The position numbers and the translations under genes are program-made. Below, piece by piece: positions 55,426 to 63,830 of a stretch of DNA of 64,000 nt (positions within the stretch are counted from its first letter, which is position 1; each line of letters opens with the position of its first letter). Where the stretch lies: contig NZ_CP135971.1 of assembly GCF_032463525.1 (NCBI RefSeq), positions 3,844,001-3,908,000 on the forward strand, in the 5' to 3' direction. This DNA is from Pseudomonas sp. DTU_2021_1001937_2_SI_NGA_ILE_001. GTDB taxonomy: Bacteria > Pseudomonadota > Gammaproteobacteria > Pseudomonadales > Pseudomonadaceae. The notes under the pieces are model-generated. The model was not told the origin of the DNA and did no database searches. It saw only the letters and a program-made list of their open reading frames with translations.

Positions 55426-55439
55426 CACGCAATTGCGTG
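55426..55439. promoter_or_regulatory. Perfect 14-base palindrome before the GGDEF-EAL gene
   Basis: CACGCAATTGCGTG lies about 65 bases before the start of the cyclic-di-GMP gene, in an AT-rich divergent region with rep. It could be an operator; the binding protein is unknown. Confidence 0.35.
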
Positions 55440-55503
55440 TGCCTCATGCCTCTTTTCCGAGGCCACTTACCCCCTTGTTGTTCTTCGGAATAGGGAGTCT
55501 GCG

Positions 55504-57171
55504 TTGCCAACGCCTGTCGAGCCGATGCGGTTATTGCTGCTGGTCCAAGAACCAGCCTGGCAGGCGTTGCTGGAATCTTGTCTGTCGGCGTTGCCGGCGG
55601 GCACCAGCCTGCATGCGCTCGACCATTGGGGCAGTACCAGCCGCCTCCTGGCCTGTGAACGCAACGCCGTGCTGTTGGCCACGCCGGGCCTGCAACCGCC
55701 GGTGGGCAGTTGCCGGGCACCGCTGGTGATGCTTCTGGATGCCGAGCCCAACGCCACGCCGGTGGGCGCCTGCGACTGGCTGGTGCGCGACAGCCTGACC
55801 CCCGACACCCTGCGCCGGTGCCTGCGCCATGTGCGCGAGCGGCGTGGGCTGGAAGACACCCTGCAGCGCCTCGCCGAGCAAGACCCGCTGACCGGCATCG
55901 CCAATCGCCAGGGCTTCCAGACCCTGCTCGCTGCCCGTCTGGCCGAGCACGCAGGTGCCGGCCTGGCGCTCGGGCATCTGGACCTGGACAACTTTCGCCG
56001 CGTCAACGATGCCCTCGGCCACCAGGCCGGCGACCGCCTGATCCTGCAGGTGGTGGCGCGCCTCAAGCAGCAGTTGGGCAGCAACGACCAGCTGGCCCGG
56101 CTGGGCGGTGACGAGTTCGCCCTGCTGCTGGACACCCGTGAGGCCCCACAGCGGGCCGCCGAGGTGGCAGAGCGCGTAGTCGACGCCTTGTCCGAGCCCT
56201 ACTGGATCGACGGCGAAAGCCTGCTGCTGGGCAGCAGCCTGGGGCTGGCGCACGCCTGCCCGCAGGCCGGTGCCGACTCGCTGATGTGGCATGCGCACAT
56301 CGCCATGCGCCAGGCCAAGGGCATCCAGGGCTGTACCTGGCACCCGTTCGACGAGCGTATCAACCGCAATGCCCGCAGCCTGGCTGACCTGGAAGGCGAA
56401 TTGCGCCGCGCTCTGCGCCGCGACGAACTGGAGCTGCACTACCAGCCGCGGTTGTGCCTGCGCAGCGGGCGTATCGTCGGTCTCGAGGCCCTGGTGCGCT
56501 GGCGCCACCCGGAGCGCGGCCTGCTGCCACCCAACGAATTCGTGCCGCTGGCCGAGCAGAGCGGGCTGATCGTACCGTTGGGTTACTGGGTAATCTTCCG
56601 TGCCCTGCGTGACATGCAGGCCATGGCCGCGCAGGGCCTGGAGCCGCTGCACATGGCGGTCAACCTGTCGTTCCGCCAGTTCCAGGACAACCAGTTGCTC
56701 GACACCCTCAGCCGGCTGATCACCGAACAGGGCATCGACGCCCATTGGCTGGAGTTCGAACTCACCGAAACCGCCGTGATGCGCCGCAGCGACCTGGTCA
56801 GCAAGACCATGGACGCCCTGCGGGCCTTCGGTGTGCGCTTCTCGCTGGATGACTTCGGCACCGGCTTTTCGTCCTTCGTGCACCTGAACAGCCTGCCGAT
56901 CGCCCTGCTGAAGATCGACCGCAGCTTCGTCGCCGACATGGAGCAGCGCGAAGAAAACCGCAAGCTGGTGCACGCCATGATCAACTTGGCGCACAACCTG
57001 GGGCTGGAAGTGGTGGCCGAGGGTATCGAGTCGCCCGCGCAACTGGCGCTGTTGCGCGAGTTCGGTTGCGACCAGGCCCAGGGCTTCATGATTTCCCGGC
57101 CCTTGCCCATCACGCAGCTGACCCAGTACCTGCTGGCGGGCACGGCCGGGCAGATGATCGTCGGCCTGTGA
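55504..57171 (+). CDS. GGDEF-EAL cyclic-di-GMP protein
   Basis: A 555-residue cytoplasmic protein. A degenerate receiver-like N-terminus (1-110) lacks a clear phospho-aspartate. The GGDEF domain has an intact GGDEF (201-205), but no RxxD inhibitory site is visible just before it. The EAL domain has an intact EAL (328-330), the DDFGTGFSS loop and KIDRSFV. Both cyclase and phosphodiesterase motifs are complete, so it may be bifunctional. The start is probably TTG (55504) with AGGGAG seven bases upstream; ATG 55525 lacks an SD. Confidence 0.92.
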   Translation: MPTPVEPMRLLLLVQEPAWQALLESCLSALPAGTSLHALDHWGSTSRLLACERNAVLLATPGLQPPVGSCRAPLVMLLDAEPNATPVGACDWLVRDSLTPDTLRRCLRHVRERRGLEDTLQRLAEQDPLTGIANRQGFQTLLAARLAEHAGAGLALGHLDLDNFRRVNDALGHQAGDRLILQVVARLKQQLGSNDQLARLGGDEFALLLDTREAPQRAAEVAERVVDALSEPYWIDGESLLLGSSLGLAHACPQAGADSLMWHAHIAMRQAKGIQGCTWHPFDERINRNARSLADLEGELRRALRRDELELHYQPRLCLRSGRIVGLEALVRWRHPERGLLPPNEFVPLAEQSGLIVPLGYWVIFRALRDMQAMAAQGLEPLHMAVNLSFRQFQDNQLLDTLSRLITEQGIDAHWLEFELTETAVMRRSDLVSKTMDALRAFGVRFSLDDFGTGFSSFVHLNSLPIALLKIDRSFVADMEQREENRKLVHAMINLAHNLGLEVVAEGIESPAQLALLREFGCDQAQGFMISRPLPITQLTQYLLAGTAGQMIVGL

Positions 57172-58554
57172 TCAGACCTTGAGCGTGGCCGCCTCGCCCG
57201 GCTGACGCAGCAGTTTGCGCATGCGCCGCTCGAACGCCAGGGTCAGCGTCACGGCTGCGCACAGCAAGCCCAGCGCCAGCCCCCACCATACGCCCTCGGC
57301 CCCGGCCGGAGTGCCGAAGCCCAGCAGCCACGCGGCAGGCGCGGCTACCAGCCAATAGCAGCCCAGGCCGATGAGAAAGGTGGTCTTGGCATCCTTGAGT
57401 CCGCGAATCGCGCCCATGGCGATAGTCTGGGTGCCGTCGAACAGTTCGAACCAGGCGGCGATGGCCAGCAGCTTGACCGCCAGGACCACGGTGTCGGCAA
57501 AGGCCGGATCGTCGAGGTCCAGGAACAGCCCGACGATGGGCCGGGGCACCAGCCAGAACAGCAGGGCGAACAACAGCATGAAGGCGCCGCCGCAGCCAAT
57601 GCCCATGCGCCCGGCGATGCGCGCCATGAGCAGGTCGTTGGCACCGTAGTGCTTGCCGATGCGCATGGTCACCGCGTAGGAGATGCCCACCGGAATCATG
57701 AACGCCATGGACACGGTCTGCAGGGCGATCTGGTGGGCGGCCAGCTGCGTGGTGCCCAGTGCGCCCATGCAGAAGGCGGCAAAGGTGAACAGCCCGACCT
57801 CCACGGCATAGGTGCCGCCGATCGGCAGGCCCAGGCGCCAGAGTTCGCCCAGGTGGCTGCGCGACAGCCGGCCGAGCTGCTGGCCGATGGGGTAAGCGTC
57901 GTAGCCGCGATGGCGGCGGATGTGCAGCGCCAGGGCCAGGGCCATGCAGTTGCTGACCACGGCGGTGACCAGCCCGATGCCCCACAGGCCCAGATGCGGC
58001 AGTCCCAGCCAGCCTTCGATCAGCGCGTAGTTGAGGACGAAGTTGGCCGCCGCGCCAGCCAGGCTGATGACCATCACCGGCATGGCGCGGCCCAGCGCAC
58101 TGGTGAAGCCGCGCAGGGCCATGAAGCTGAGCAGGCCCGGCAGGGCCAGGGGCAGGGTGGTGAGGAACTGCATGGCCATGGCCACGTTGGCTGGCTGCTG
58201 GCCGAAGTGCAGCAGCACCGGCTCGATGTTCCACAGCAACAGCGCGGCCAGTACCGCCATGCCCCAGGCCAGCCACAGCCCGGCCTGGGTCAGGCGGGTG
58301 GCGCCCTGCTGATCGTTGGCGCCAAGACGGATCGACACCAGCGTACCCACCGCGGCCATGACCCCGATGCAGAAAAACGACACGAAATTGTAGGTCGCCG
58401 CGCCCAGGCCGCCGCCGGCCAGCGCCTCGGGGCCGAGCTTGCCCATCATCACGGTGTCGGTGAACACCATCAGCATGTGCGCCACTTGCGAGGCAATCAG
58501 CGGCGCCGCCAGACGCAGGATGATCCAGAGTTCCTTGAAGGCAGCCGATTGCAT
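57172..58554 (-). CDS. MATE-family multidrug efflux transporter (NorM/PmpM type)
   Basis: A 460-residue 12-helix antiporter in two similar halves. Signature stretches are PLIASQVAHMLMVFTDTVMM, LGPEALAGGGLGAATYNF and, in the second half, LGTTQLAAHQIALQTVSMAF. The ATG at 58554 removes 29 upstream residues; SD is weak. It would export cationic compounds using H+ or Na+. Convergent with the GGDEF-EAL gene (the stops abut at 57171/57172), divergent from the chemoreceptor gene. Confidence 0.93.
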   Translation of the reverse strand: MQSAAFKELWIILRLAAPLIASQVAHMLMVFTDTVMMGKLGPEALAGGGLGAATYNFVSFFCIGVMAAVGTLVSIRLGANDQQGATRLTQAGLWLAWGMAVLAALLLWNIEPVLLHFGQQPANVAMAMQFLTTLPLALPGLLSFMALRGFTSALGRAMPVMVISLAGAAANFVLNYALIEGWLGLPHLGLWGIGLVTAVVSNCMALALALHIRRHRGYDAYPIGQQLGRLSRSHLGELWRLGLPIGGTYAVEVGLFTFAAFCMGALGTTQLAAHQIALQTVSMAFMIPVGISYAVTMRIGKHYGANDLLMARIAGRMGIGCGGAFMLLFALLFWLVPRPIVGLFLDLDDPAFADTVVLAVKLLAIAAWFELFDGTQTIAMGAIRGLKDAKTTFLIGLGCYWLVAAPAAWLLGFGTPAGAEGVWWGLALGLLCAAVTLTLAFERRMRKLLRQPGEAATLKV

Positions 58555-58748
58555 GGTCGTGAGGGCTCGGTGGGGAGAAACGAAGCGCCTATTCTCCGGG
58601 CTGGTGCGGCAGAAGACAAACCGATAAATCCCGCCGATCATTCAATAAGCGCCTATAACTGTCTTATCGACGCAACCCTTGCAGGGCGGTGCTGTCGAAG
58701 GCGCGCTTCGGGGCCGCGCAATCGTTTGCCAATACCTTAGAAAAAGCC

Positions 58749-58775
58749 TCAAGTTTATAGGGGATATGCCGACTC
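58749..58775 (+). promoter_or_regulatory. Sigma-28 (FliA) promoter of the chemoreceptor gene
   Basis: TCAAGTTT, exactly 11 bases, then GCCGACTC: close to the flagellar consensus TAAAGTTT-N11-GCCGATAA. It lies about 95 bases before the chemoreceptor ATG, in the right orientation. Chemoreceptor genes are standard FliA targets. Confidence 0.8.
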
Positions 58776-58821
58776 CATTGGGAAACCGCGTGTAACCCTT
58801 GCTCTCTTCACTATAACGATG

Positions 58822-58861
58822 CTGGCTGGCGGGCCCCATGGCGCCCGCACCATCCAGCCAG
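58822..58861 (+). promoter_or_regulatory. 5' UTR hairpin next to the chemoreceptor ribosome-binding site
   Basis: CTGGCTGG (58822-58829) pairs perfectly with CCAGCCAG (58854-58861), extended internally by GCGGGC/GCCCGC. The last stem bases are the first bases of the AGGAG ribosome-binding site (58860-58864), so folding would mask part of it. Confidence 0.55.
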
Positions 58862-58869
58862 GAGTTCGT

Positions 58870-60846
58870 ATGTCCAAGCCTCGCGCCCGGATTGCTTCTC
58901 AACTCGGCATTGCCCTGGCGGTCATCCTCGCGGTGGTCATCAGTTGCAGTACCCTTTTCGCCCTGCGTTCACTGGATGCCGCCAACCTCGTCATCCGCGA
59001 GGAGCACCTGAGCAGTGAGGCTCGCCTGCTCGCCGACCAGCTCAACACTTTCCATACCACCCTGCGCGACAGCACCCGTCGCCTGGCCAGCCTGTTCGAG
59101 AAGCGCTTCGGCTCCGGTCTGAGCCTGCAGACAGGCACCTCCTTCACCGTGGCCGGCACCCAGACCCCCGGTCTGTACCTCGACGGCCAGGCGCTGAACA
59201 ACGAGTTCGGTGAGGTGGACGAGTTCCGCAACCTCACCGCCGGTGTGGCCACGGTGTTCGTGCGCAGCGGCGATGACCTCGTGCGCATCAGCACCTCGCT
59301 GACCAAGCAGGACGGCTCGCGCGCCATCGGCACCGTGCTCGATCGCCAGGGCCAGGCTTACGCACGGTTGATGGCCAACAAGGAATACGTGGGCAAGGCC
59401 ATGCTGTTCGGGCGTCTGTACATGACCCAGTACAGCCCGGTGGTGGATGCTTCCGGCAAGGTGATCGCCGCGCTGTTCGTGGGCTTCGACTACACCGATG
59501 CGCAGAACGCCCAGTTCGAGAACCTGCGCAACTTCCGCATCGGCAAGACCGGCTCGCTGGCGCTGCTCGACGACCAGGGCAAGTGGCTGGTGGCCCCGGC
59601 GGGCGTCAAGCAGCCGGACGACGCCGCCAAGACGGCGAGTGAGCTGGCCAAGCAGCCGGGCAAGGGGCGTTTCTGGAGTGACACCGAAGACGACTTCTAC
59701 AGCGTGGGTGTGCCCTTCACCGACGGTCCGTGGACCGTCGTGGCGAGCATGCCGGAAGATGAAATCGGCTCGGTGACCTGGAGCGTCGGGACCCAGCTGG
59801 CCATCGGCAGCCTGTTGGCCATGCTGATCGCCGTGGGCGGTTCCATCTGGCTGCTGCGCAGCAAATTGCGCCCCTTGTCGGAACTGGTGCGCCAGGCCGA
59901 GGCCCTGGGCGCCGGTAACCTCAAGGTGCGCCTGGCGGTCAACAGCCACGATGAAATCGGCCTGCTGGCCAGCAGCTTCAACACCATGGGCGAGGCACTG
60001 TCGAACATGGTCGAGCACATCCGCACCGCTTCACGGCAGGTCAGTGACCGGGCGCATGCGCTGTCCGGCCTGTCCAGCGGCGCCCATGCCGGCATGGAGC
60101 AGCAGTCGGGCGAGATCACCAGCATGGCCGGCGCGGTGGAAGAGTTCAGCGCCACCTCGATGAACATCGCCGACAACATGAAGGACACCGAGCGCCTGGC
60201 TCAGGAAAACGCCCGCCAGACGCGTATCGGCCGCTCGTCCATGGAGGAAGCGTCCAGCTCCCTGCAGCAGATCGCCGCGTCGCTGAACAGCACCGCCACG
60301 GTGGTCAACACCCTGGGCCAGCGCTCTCAGGAAATCGGCAGCATCGTCGGTGTGATCACCTCGATTGCCGAACAGACCAACCTGCTCGCCTTGAACGCCG
60401 CCATCGAAGCGGCGCGTGCCGGCGAACAGGGCCGCGGCTTCGCGGTGGTGGCCGACGAGGTTCGCAGCCTGGCTTCGCGCACCCGCGAGGCGACCGATGA
60501 AATCTCCTCGATGATCGCCAGCATCCAGCAGGAAACCGGCAACGCCATCAACACCATGCAACAGGGCAACACCCTGATGCAGGAAGGCCTGTCGCGTAAC
60601 GCCAAGGTGGCCGAAGCGCTGGCGCAGATCGACGAACAGAGCCGCGCCGCCGGCCAGCAGTTCACCGTCATCACCAACGCCGCCCAGGAACAGAGCAGCA
60701 CCGCCACCGCCCTGAGCGGCAACCTGCAGAGCATTGCCATGACCAACACCGAGCAGCGCGAAGTGGTGGCCAACCTGGCCGTGACCGCCCGCGAACTCAA
60801 CGAATTGGCGGCTGAGCTGCTGGATGAGGTGGGGCGGTTCAAGTAA
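58870..60846 (+). CDS. Methyl-accepting chemotaxis protein with Cache sensor
   Basis: A 658-residue chemoreceptor. Helix 1 is at about residues 12-33. The periplasmic Cache_3-Cache_2 type sensor covers about 35-290 ([40 protein letters not shown]). Helix 2 is at about 305-328, followed by HAMP ([20 protein letters not shown]). The signalling hairpin tip reads [20 protein letters not shown], then [18 protein letters not shown] at 58870 has AGGAG. No C-terminal CheR pentapeptide. The ligand (often a carboxylate for this sensor type) cannot be read. Confidence 0.94.
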   Translation: MSKPRARIASQLGIALAVILAVVISCSTLFALRSLDAANLVIREEHLSSEARLLADQLNTFHTTLRDSTRRLASLFEKRFGSGLSLQTGTSFTVAGTQTPGLYLDGQALNNEFGEVDEFRNLTAGVATVFVRSGDDLVRISTSLTKQDGSRAIGTVLDRQGQAYARLMANKEYVGKAMLFGRLYMTQYSPVVDASGKVIAALFVGFDYTDAQNAQFENLRNFRIGKTGSLALLDDQGKWLVAPAGVKQPDDAAKTASELAKQPGKGRFWSDTEDDFYSVGVPFTDGPWTVVASMPEDEIGSVTWSVGTQLAIGSLLAMLIAVGGSIWLLRSKLRPLSELVRQAEALGAGNLKVRLAVNSHDEIGLLASSFNTMGEALSNMVEHIRTASRQVSDRAHALSGLSSGAHAGMEQQSGEITSMAGAVEEFSATSMNIADNMKDTERLAQENARQTRIGRSSMEEASSSLQQIAASLNSTATVVNTLGQRSQEIGSIVGVITSIAEQTNLLALNAAIEAARAGEQGRGFAVVADEVRSLASRTREATDEISSMIASIQQETGNAINTMQQGNTLMQEGLSRNAKVAEALAQIDEQSRAAGQQFTVITNAAQEQSSTATALSGNLQSIAMTNTEQREVVANLAVTARELNELAAELLDEVGRFK

Positions 60847-61006
60847 TACCCGCTGCTGCTCCGGTTCAGGCCGGGGCGGCGGTTTCTCGTGGATCCCTTC
60901 TCTTGCGCTGCCGCCGTTCACGAGCGGCACTGCATCTCTGCCATTCTCCGGCCCCTACACCAGTCATACGGTAGACGACATAAGCTATCTTCTGGTGTAG
61001 CCTTAT

Positions 61007-61090
61007 ACCTTATAAGGTGTTTTTCTATAAGATCTTAAATTTTGATTTTTGGAATTAAGATTCCTCAAGATGGCATCTTATTAATCTTAA
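61007..61090. promoter_or_regulatory. Cluster of AAGAT/ATCTT palindromes, likely operators of the hipB homologue
   Basis: In AT-rich DNA directly before the XRE gene: ACCTTATAAGGT (61007-61018, perfect), TAAGATCTTA (61028-61037, perfect), AAGATG-G-CATCTT (61067-61079), and TTAAGATT paired with AATCTTAA (61055-61062 and 61083-61090). Three of the four share an AAGAT half-site. Autorepression by the downstream antitoxin is the natural reading. Confidence 0.6.
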
Positions 61091-61111
61091 AGTGTCTTTT
61101 TATGAGTCCTT

Positions 61112-61435
61112 ATGGCAGGCTTTTTCCCCGTTCAAAGTACTACTCTGCTCTACCGAATAGGGCTATTGGTCAAGCAGGCTCGCTTGCGATTGGCCATGCG
61201 ACAGGTCGACCTGGCCCATAAGGCCGGTACATCACTGCGTACGGTCAGGCATATCGAGGCAGGCAAGGCGGAGGGCGTTTCCCTCCGGGATTTCATGCTG
61301 GTGCTTTTCACCGCTGGCGTCTCGGACCGCGTGTTTCAGGCGTTGCAGGAAGATCCGGCTTTCGAGACTGAGGCGTTGGAGGCCTACAGCGAAAAGCGCG
61401 TACGCCTGGCCCGTGTTCGCGCGGAGGACTTCTGA
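61112..61435 (+). CDS. HipB-like XRE antitoxin
   Basis: A 107-residue protein with an XRE helix-turn-helix at about 15-65 (LVKQARLRLAMRQVDLAHKA, then GTSLRTVRHIEAGKAEGVSL) and a helical tail. It overlaps the following gene by TGATG, the usual coupling of hipBA operons, in which HipB neutralises the HipA kinase and represses the operon. The partner toxin is destroyed, so this is a stranded antitoxin or plain repressor. Confidence 0.75.
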   Translation: MAGFFPVQSTTLLYRIGLLVKQARLRLAMRQVDLAHKAGTSLRTVRHIEAGKAEGVSLRDFMLVLFTAGVSDRVFQALQEDPAFETEALEAYSEKRVRLARVRAEDF

Positions 61436-61736
61436 TGGCCAGCGCCTATATCTATATGGAGTGTCCGCTTAGCTCAAAGACGGTGACGCTGGGCAAGCTG
61501 ACAATCGAGAAAGGGGTGGGCACGTTCGTCTACTCCCCCGAGGCCATCAGTGAAGGGTTCTGGGTGCCAGATGCGGTTCATTACCCACTCTCCGGCAAAA
61601 GGATCAAGCGGAATTCATCCTGGATGAAGTCGCTGGGTGGGCTCAGGAGTTGAAGGACCACTATGCCCAACATCTTAGAGGTCTTGAATTGGACGCTGCC
61701 GTTGCTGCTACCAGCGGTGCCAGGTTGCGAGCCTGA
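61435..61736 (+). pseudogene. HipA-type toxin remnant, internally deleted and frameshifted
   Basis: The 72-residue frame to 61653 starts MASAYIYMECPLSSKTVTLG and continues through GFWVPDAVHYPL, matching the N-terminal DUF4338-like/HipA-N start of HipA kinases (usually about 400 residues or more). After roughly residue 57 the frame loses resemblance. In another frame from about 61608, AEFILDEVAGWAQELKDHYA continues to a stop at 61736 and reads like a helical C-terminus. The kinase core is absent. I infer one large internal deletion plus frame change near 61600. Confidence 0.65.
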
Positions 61737-61760
61737 CCTTTTTACCTACGGACATGCTCG

Positions 61761-62177
61761 TTAGTGTCGCATCGTTTCGGCCAAGTGCCCGCGATCCAGC
61801 TCGTTCGCTGTTCGAGAGCGGTCTGGCTCATTACGCAACGGGCAGGCCAGGGTAAGGCGCTGCAAGAGCATGGTGCGCAACTGTTGTAACTCTTCAAGGC
61901 GCTGTTCGATCAGCGCCAGCTTGTCACGCAGCAGCGCTTCGACCGCCTGATCGGGGTTCGGGTTTTGCCACAGCTGCCCGACGTTGTCGCCGATCTCCGT
62001 GAGGCTGAAACCCAGGCGCTGGGCGTCGCGGATGAAGTGCACCAGTTGAGCGATTTCTTCCGGGTAGTCGCGGTAACCGTTGGCCAAGCGTCGAGCTTGA
62101 ATGAGCCCGCGTTCTTCATAGAAACGCAGCGTATCGCGGCTGACGCCGCAGACCTGGGCGAGTTCGCCAATGCGCAT
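61761..62177 (-). CDS. MerR-family transcriptional regulator
   Basis: A 138-residue MerR protein: HTH MRIGELAQVCGVSRDTLRFY with the YEERGLI wing, a second HTH-like part (FIRDAQRLGFSLTEIGDNV) and a dimerisation coiled coil (about 78-108). Only C10 and C112 are present, without the multi-cysteine metal loops of CueR/ZntR, so the effector may be an organic or redox signal. ATG at 62177 has AAGGAAG; a GTG two codons earlier is also in frame. Divergent from a small membrane protein gene. Confidence 0.88.
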   Translation of the reverse strand: MRIGELAQVCGVSRDTLRFYEERGLIQARRLANGYRDYPEEIAQLVHFIRDAQRLGFSLTEIGDNVGQLWQNPNPDQAVEALLRDKLALIEQRLEELQQLRTMLLQRLTLACPLRNEPDRSRTANELDRGHLAETMRH

Positions 62178-62197
62178 GAGCACTTCCTTATTCGGGC

Positions 62198-62229
62198 TTG
62201 ACCTTGGAGCTTACTCCAGGCTTTAGCCT
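62198..62229 (+). promoter_or_regulatory. MerR-type promoter/operator
   Basis: -35 TTGACC (62198-62203), a dyad TGGAG-CTTA-CTCCA (62205-62218) and a -10 candidate TTTAGC or TAGCCT, giving an 18-20 base spacer. Long spacers with a central dyad are the hallmark of promoters activated by MerR proteins through DNA distortion. It drives the membrane-protein gene. Confidence 0.65.
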
Positions 62230-62261
62230 GATGCCTTCGTTGATTCGAGGGAGTGCAGCAA

Positions 62262-62684
62262 ATGTGGACAACCGCCCAATATCGTCAGTTGGTGCGTGCC
62301 AGTGGTCTCTACGACCTGATCATTACAATCGGTTTCGTGACGCCCTGGAGCTTCGCCCTGCTGCAGCAGTGGCTGGGTTCGCTGCACGGCATGCTCGGTT
62401 TGAGTGGCCAGATGCCGCTGTTTGAGCCGATGCACGTGATGATGGCCAACCTGATGGGGTCTATCGTCTGCGTTTGGTCCTGGTTGAGGATTCGTCATCC
62501 GCAGCGACGCTTCGGCCGCTACGATGCCGCCGGGCGGATCCTGTTTGCCATATGGCAGTTGTATGCCTTGGCTCATGGTGCATCCGGTCTGCTGTGGGTG
62601 ATCTTCTCGTTCGAGGTGCTGTGGGCGATCGCACAATGGGCACCGGTCAGGGCGCGGCGCACAGTGGAGCCTCGATGGGCTTGA
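62262..62684 (+). CDS. Small integral membrane protein, unknown function
   Basis: A 140-residue protein with about four hydrophobic segments (LYDLIITIGFVTPWSFALLQ; MHVMMANLMGSIVCVWSWL; ILFAIWQLYALAHGASGLLW; VIFSFEVLWAIAQWAPV) and a basic C-terminus. The ATG at 62262 has GAGGGAG nine bases upstream. Its promoter is of MerR type with the regulator gene divergent, so it is probably the regulator's target. I do not recognise the family. Confidence 0.75.
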   Translation: MWTTAQYRQLVRASGLYDLIITIGFVTPWSFALLQQWLGSLHGMLGLSGQMPLFEPMHVMMANLMGSIVCVWSWLRIRHPQRRFGRYDAAGRILFAIWQLYALAHGASGLLWVIFSFEVLWAIAQWAPVRARRTVEPRWA

Positions 62685-62814
62685 GAGGCTTATAGACCGT
62701 GTGTATCACTATCCTGGTCTACAACGCCACCATAGTGCAAATTGCCTGCACCCTGGGTGCCAGTTGGCAGAGATTAATCGATGGCGTTTTTGGCAATTCA
62801 GTGTGGGGGACCTA

Positions 62815-63723
62815 ATGCTTCATAAGCAGCTGATCCGACGGCTAGACTTGATCACCTTACAGCTCTTTGTGGCTGTGCACGAAGAAGGCACGCTGACGCG
62901 AGCGTCTTCAAGGGAGGCTATTGCGGTCTCGGCCGCTAGTAAACGGTTGATGGAGCTCGAGGAGGCTTTAGGCGTTCCGCTTTACTCCCGTACAGCCAAA
63001 GGCATGGACCTTACTGCTGCTGGGGAGACGTTGCTACATCACGCTCGACGCATCCTCACTGAGGTGGAGAAGGTTGGAATTGAGGTGGGTGAGCACCTGC
63101 AAGGGCTCAGAGGCTATGTACGGATGCTTGCGAACCTCTCTGCGATCATCCAGTTCCTGCCCGAGGATCTGCACGATTTCGTGCTCAATCACTCTCAGGT
63201 AAAGGTGGATTTGGAAGAGCGCCCGAGCGATGGTGTCGTGCAGGGGATCATCGACGGTGTCGCCGATCTGGGTATTTGTTCGATGGACAGTGAGACCCAC
63301 GGTCTATACCGGGTGCCATATCGTCACGATCGACTGGTGGTAGTGACGCGCAGCGACCATCCACTCGCAGAGCGTGGGCAGGTCGCATTTGTTGAAACGC
63401 TGATGTACGACCACATTGGGCTGCACTCGGCCAGTTCGATCAATAATCGCATCCATGCTGCGGCGAAGGCTTTAGGACAACCCCTCCGTTTACGTATTCA
63501 TGTTCCTGGCTTCGACGCCGTGTGTCGCATGGTCCAGGCCGACATGGGCATAGGTATTTTGCCGTTTAAAGCATTCGAACTGTTTGGCCGAGGTCTGGGG
63601 TTGACAGCGGTGCAACTCAGCGACGAGTGGTCAGATCGAACCTTGGTTCTATTGGTGCGTGAGGGCGAAGCGCTATCGCCAGTCAGCCAACTGCTGTTCG
63701 ACCACCTGCAGCAGCCCCGCTAG
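62815..63723 (+). CDS. LysR-family transcriptional regulator
   Basis: A 302-residue LysR regulator: HTH LITLQLFVAVHEEGTLTRAS, then AIAVSAASKRLMELEEALG, with a periplasmic-binding-like effector domain (VKVDLEERPSDGVVQGIIDG; YRHDRLVVVTRSDHPLAERG). ATG at 62815 has GGGGGA five bases upstream; 38 extra upstream codons are rejected. Codon use is less GC-biased than neighbours (more CTA, TTA, AAA). It lies before a CoA-transferase gene on the same strand, a likely target. Confidence 0.92.
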   Translation: MLHKQLIRRLDLITLQLFVAVHEEGTLTRASSREAIAVSAASKRLMELEEALGVPLYSRTAKGMDLTAAGETLLHHARRILTEVEKVGIEVGEHLQGLRGYVRMLANLSAIIQFLPEDLHDFVLNHSQVKVDLEERPSDGVVQGIIDGVADLGICSMDSETHGLYRVPYRHDRLVVVTRSDHPLAERGQVAFVETLMYDHIGLHSASSINNRIHAAAKALGQPLRLRIHVPGFDAVCRMVQADMGIGILPFKAFELFGRGLGLTAVQLSDEWSDRTLVLLVREGEALSPVSQLLFDHLQQPR

Positions 63724-63732
63724 CCTCGTCCG

Positions 63733-63747
63733 TTCGCGAAACGCGAA
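63733..63747. promoter_or_regulatory. Palindrome before the CoA-transferase gene, possible LysR site
   Basis: TTCGCG-AAA-CGCGAA is a perfect inverted repeat of T-N13-A form, about 85 bases before the CoA-transferase start and just after the LysR stop. LysR proteins bind such dyads. Confidence 0.45.
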
Positions 63748-63830
63748 AGCCACTTTCCGATATACCGTTGGAGTTTGTTCAACGTGAGCCCCTAGTCTTG
63801 GTGCAAATTCCAAGAAACAGAGGTTGCACC

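Noticed and set aside
61112..61653. Functional hipBA toxin-antitoxin system
   Set aside because: The second gene encodes only 72 residues and lacks the kinase core, so the toxin cannot be active.
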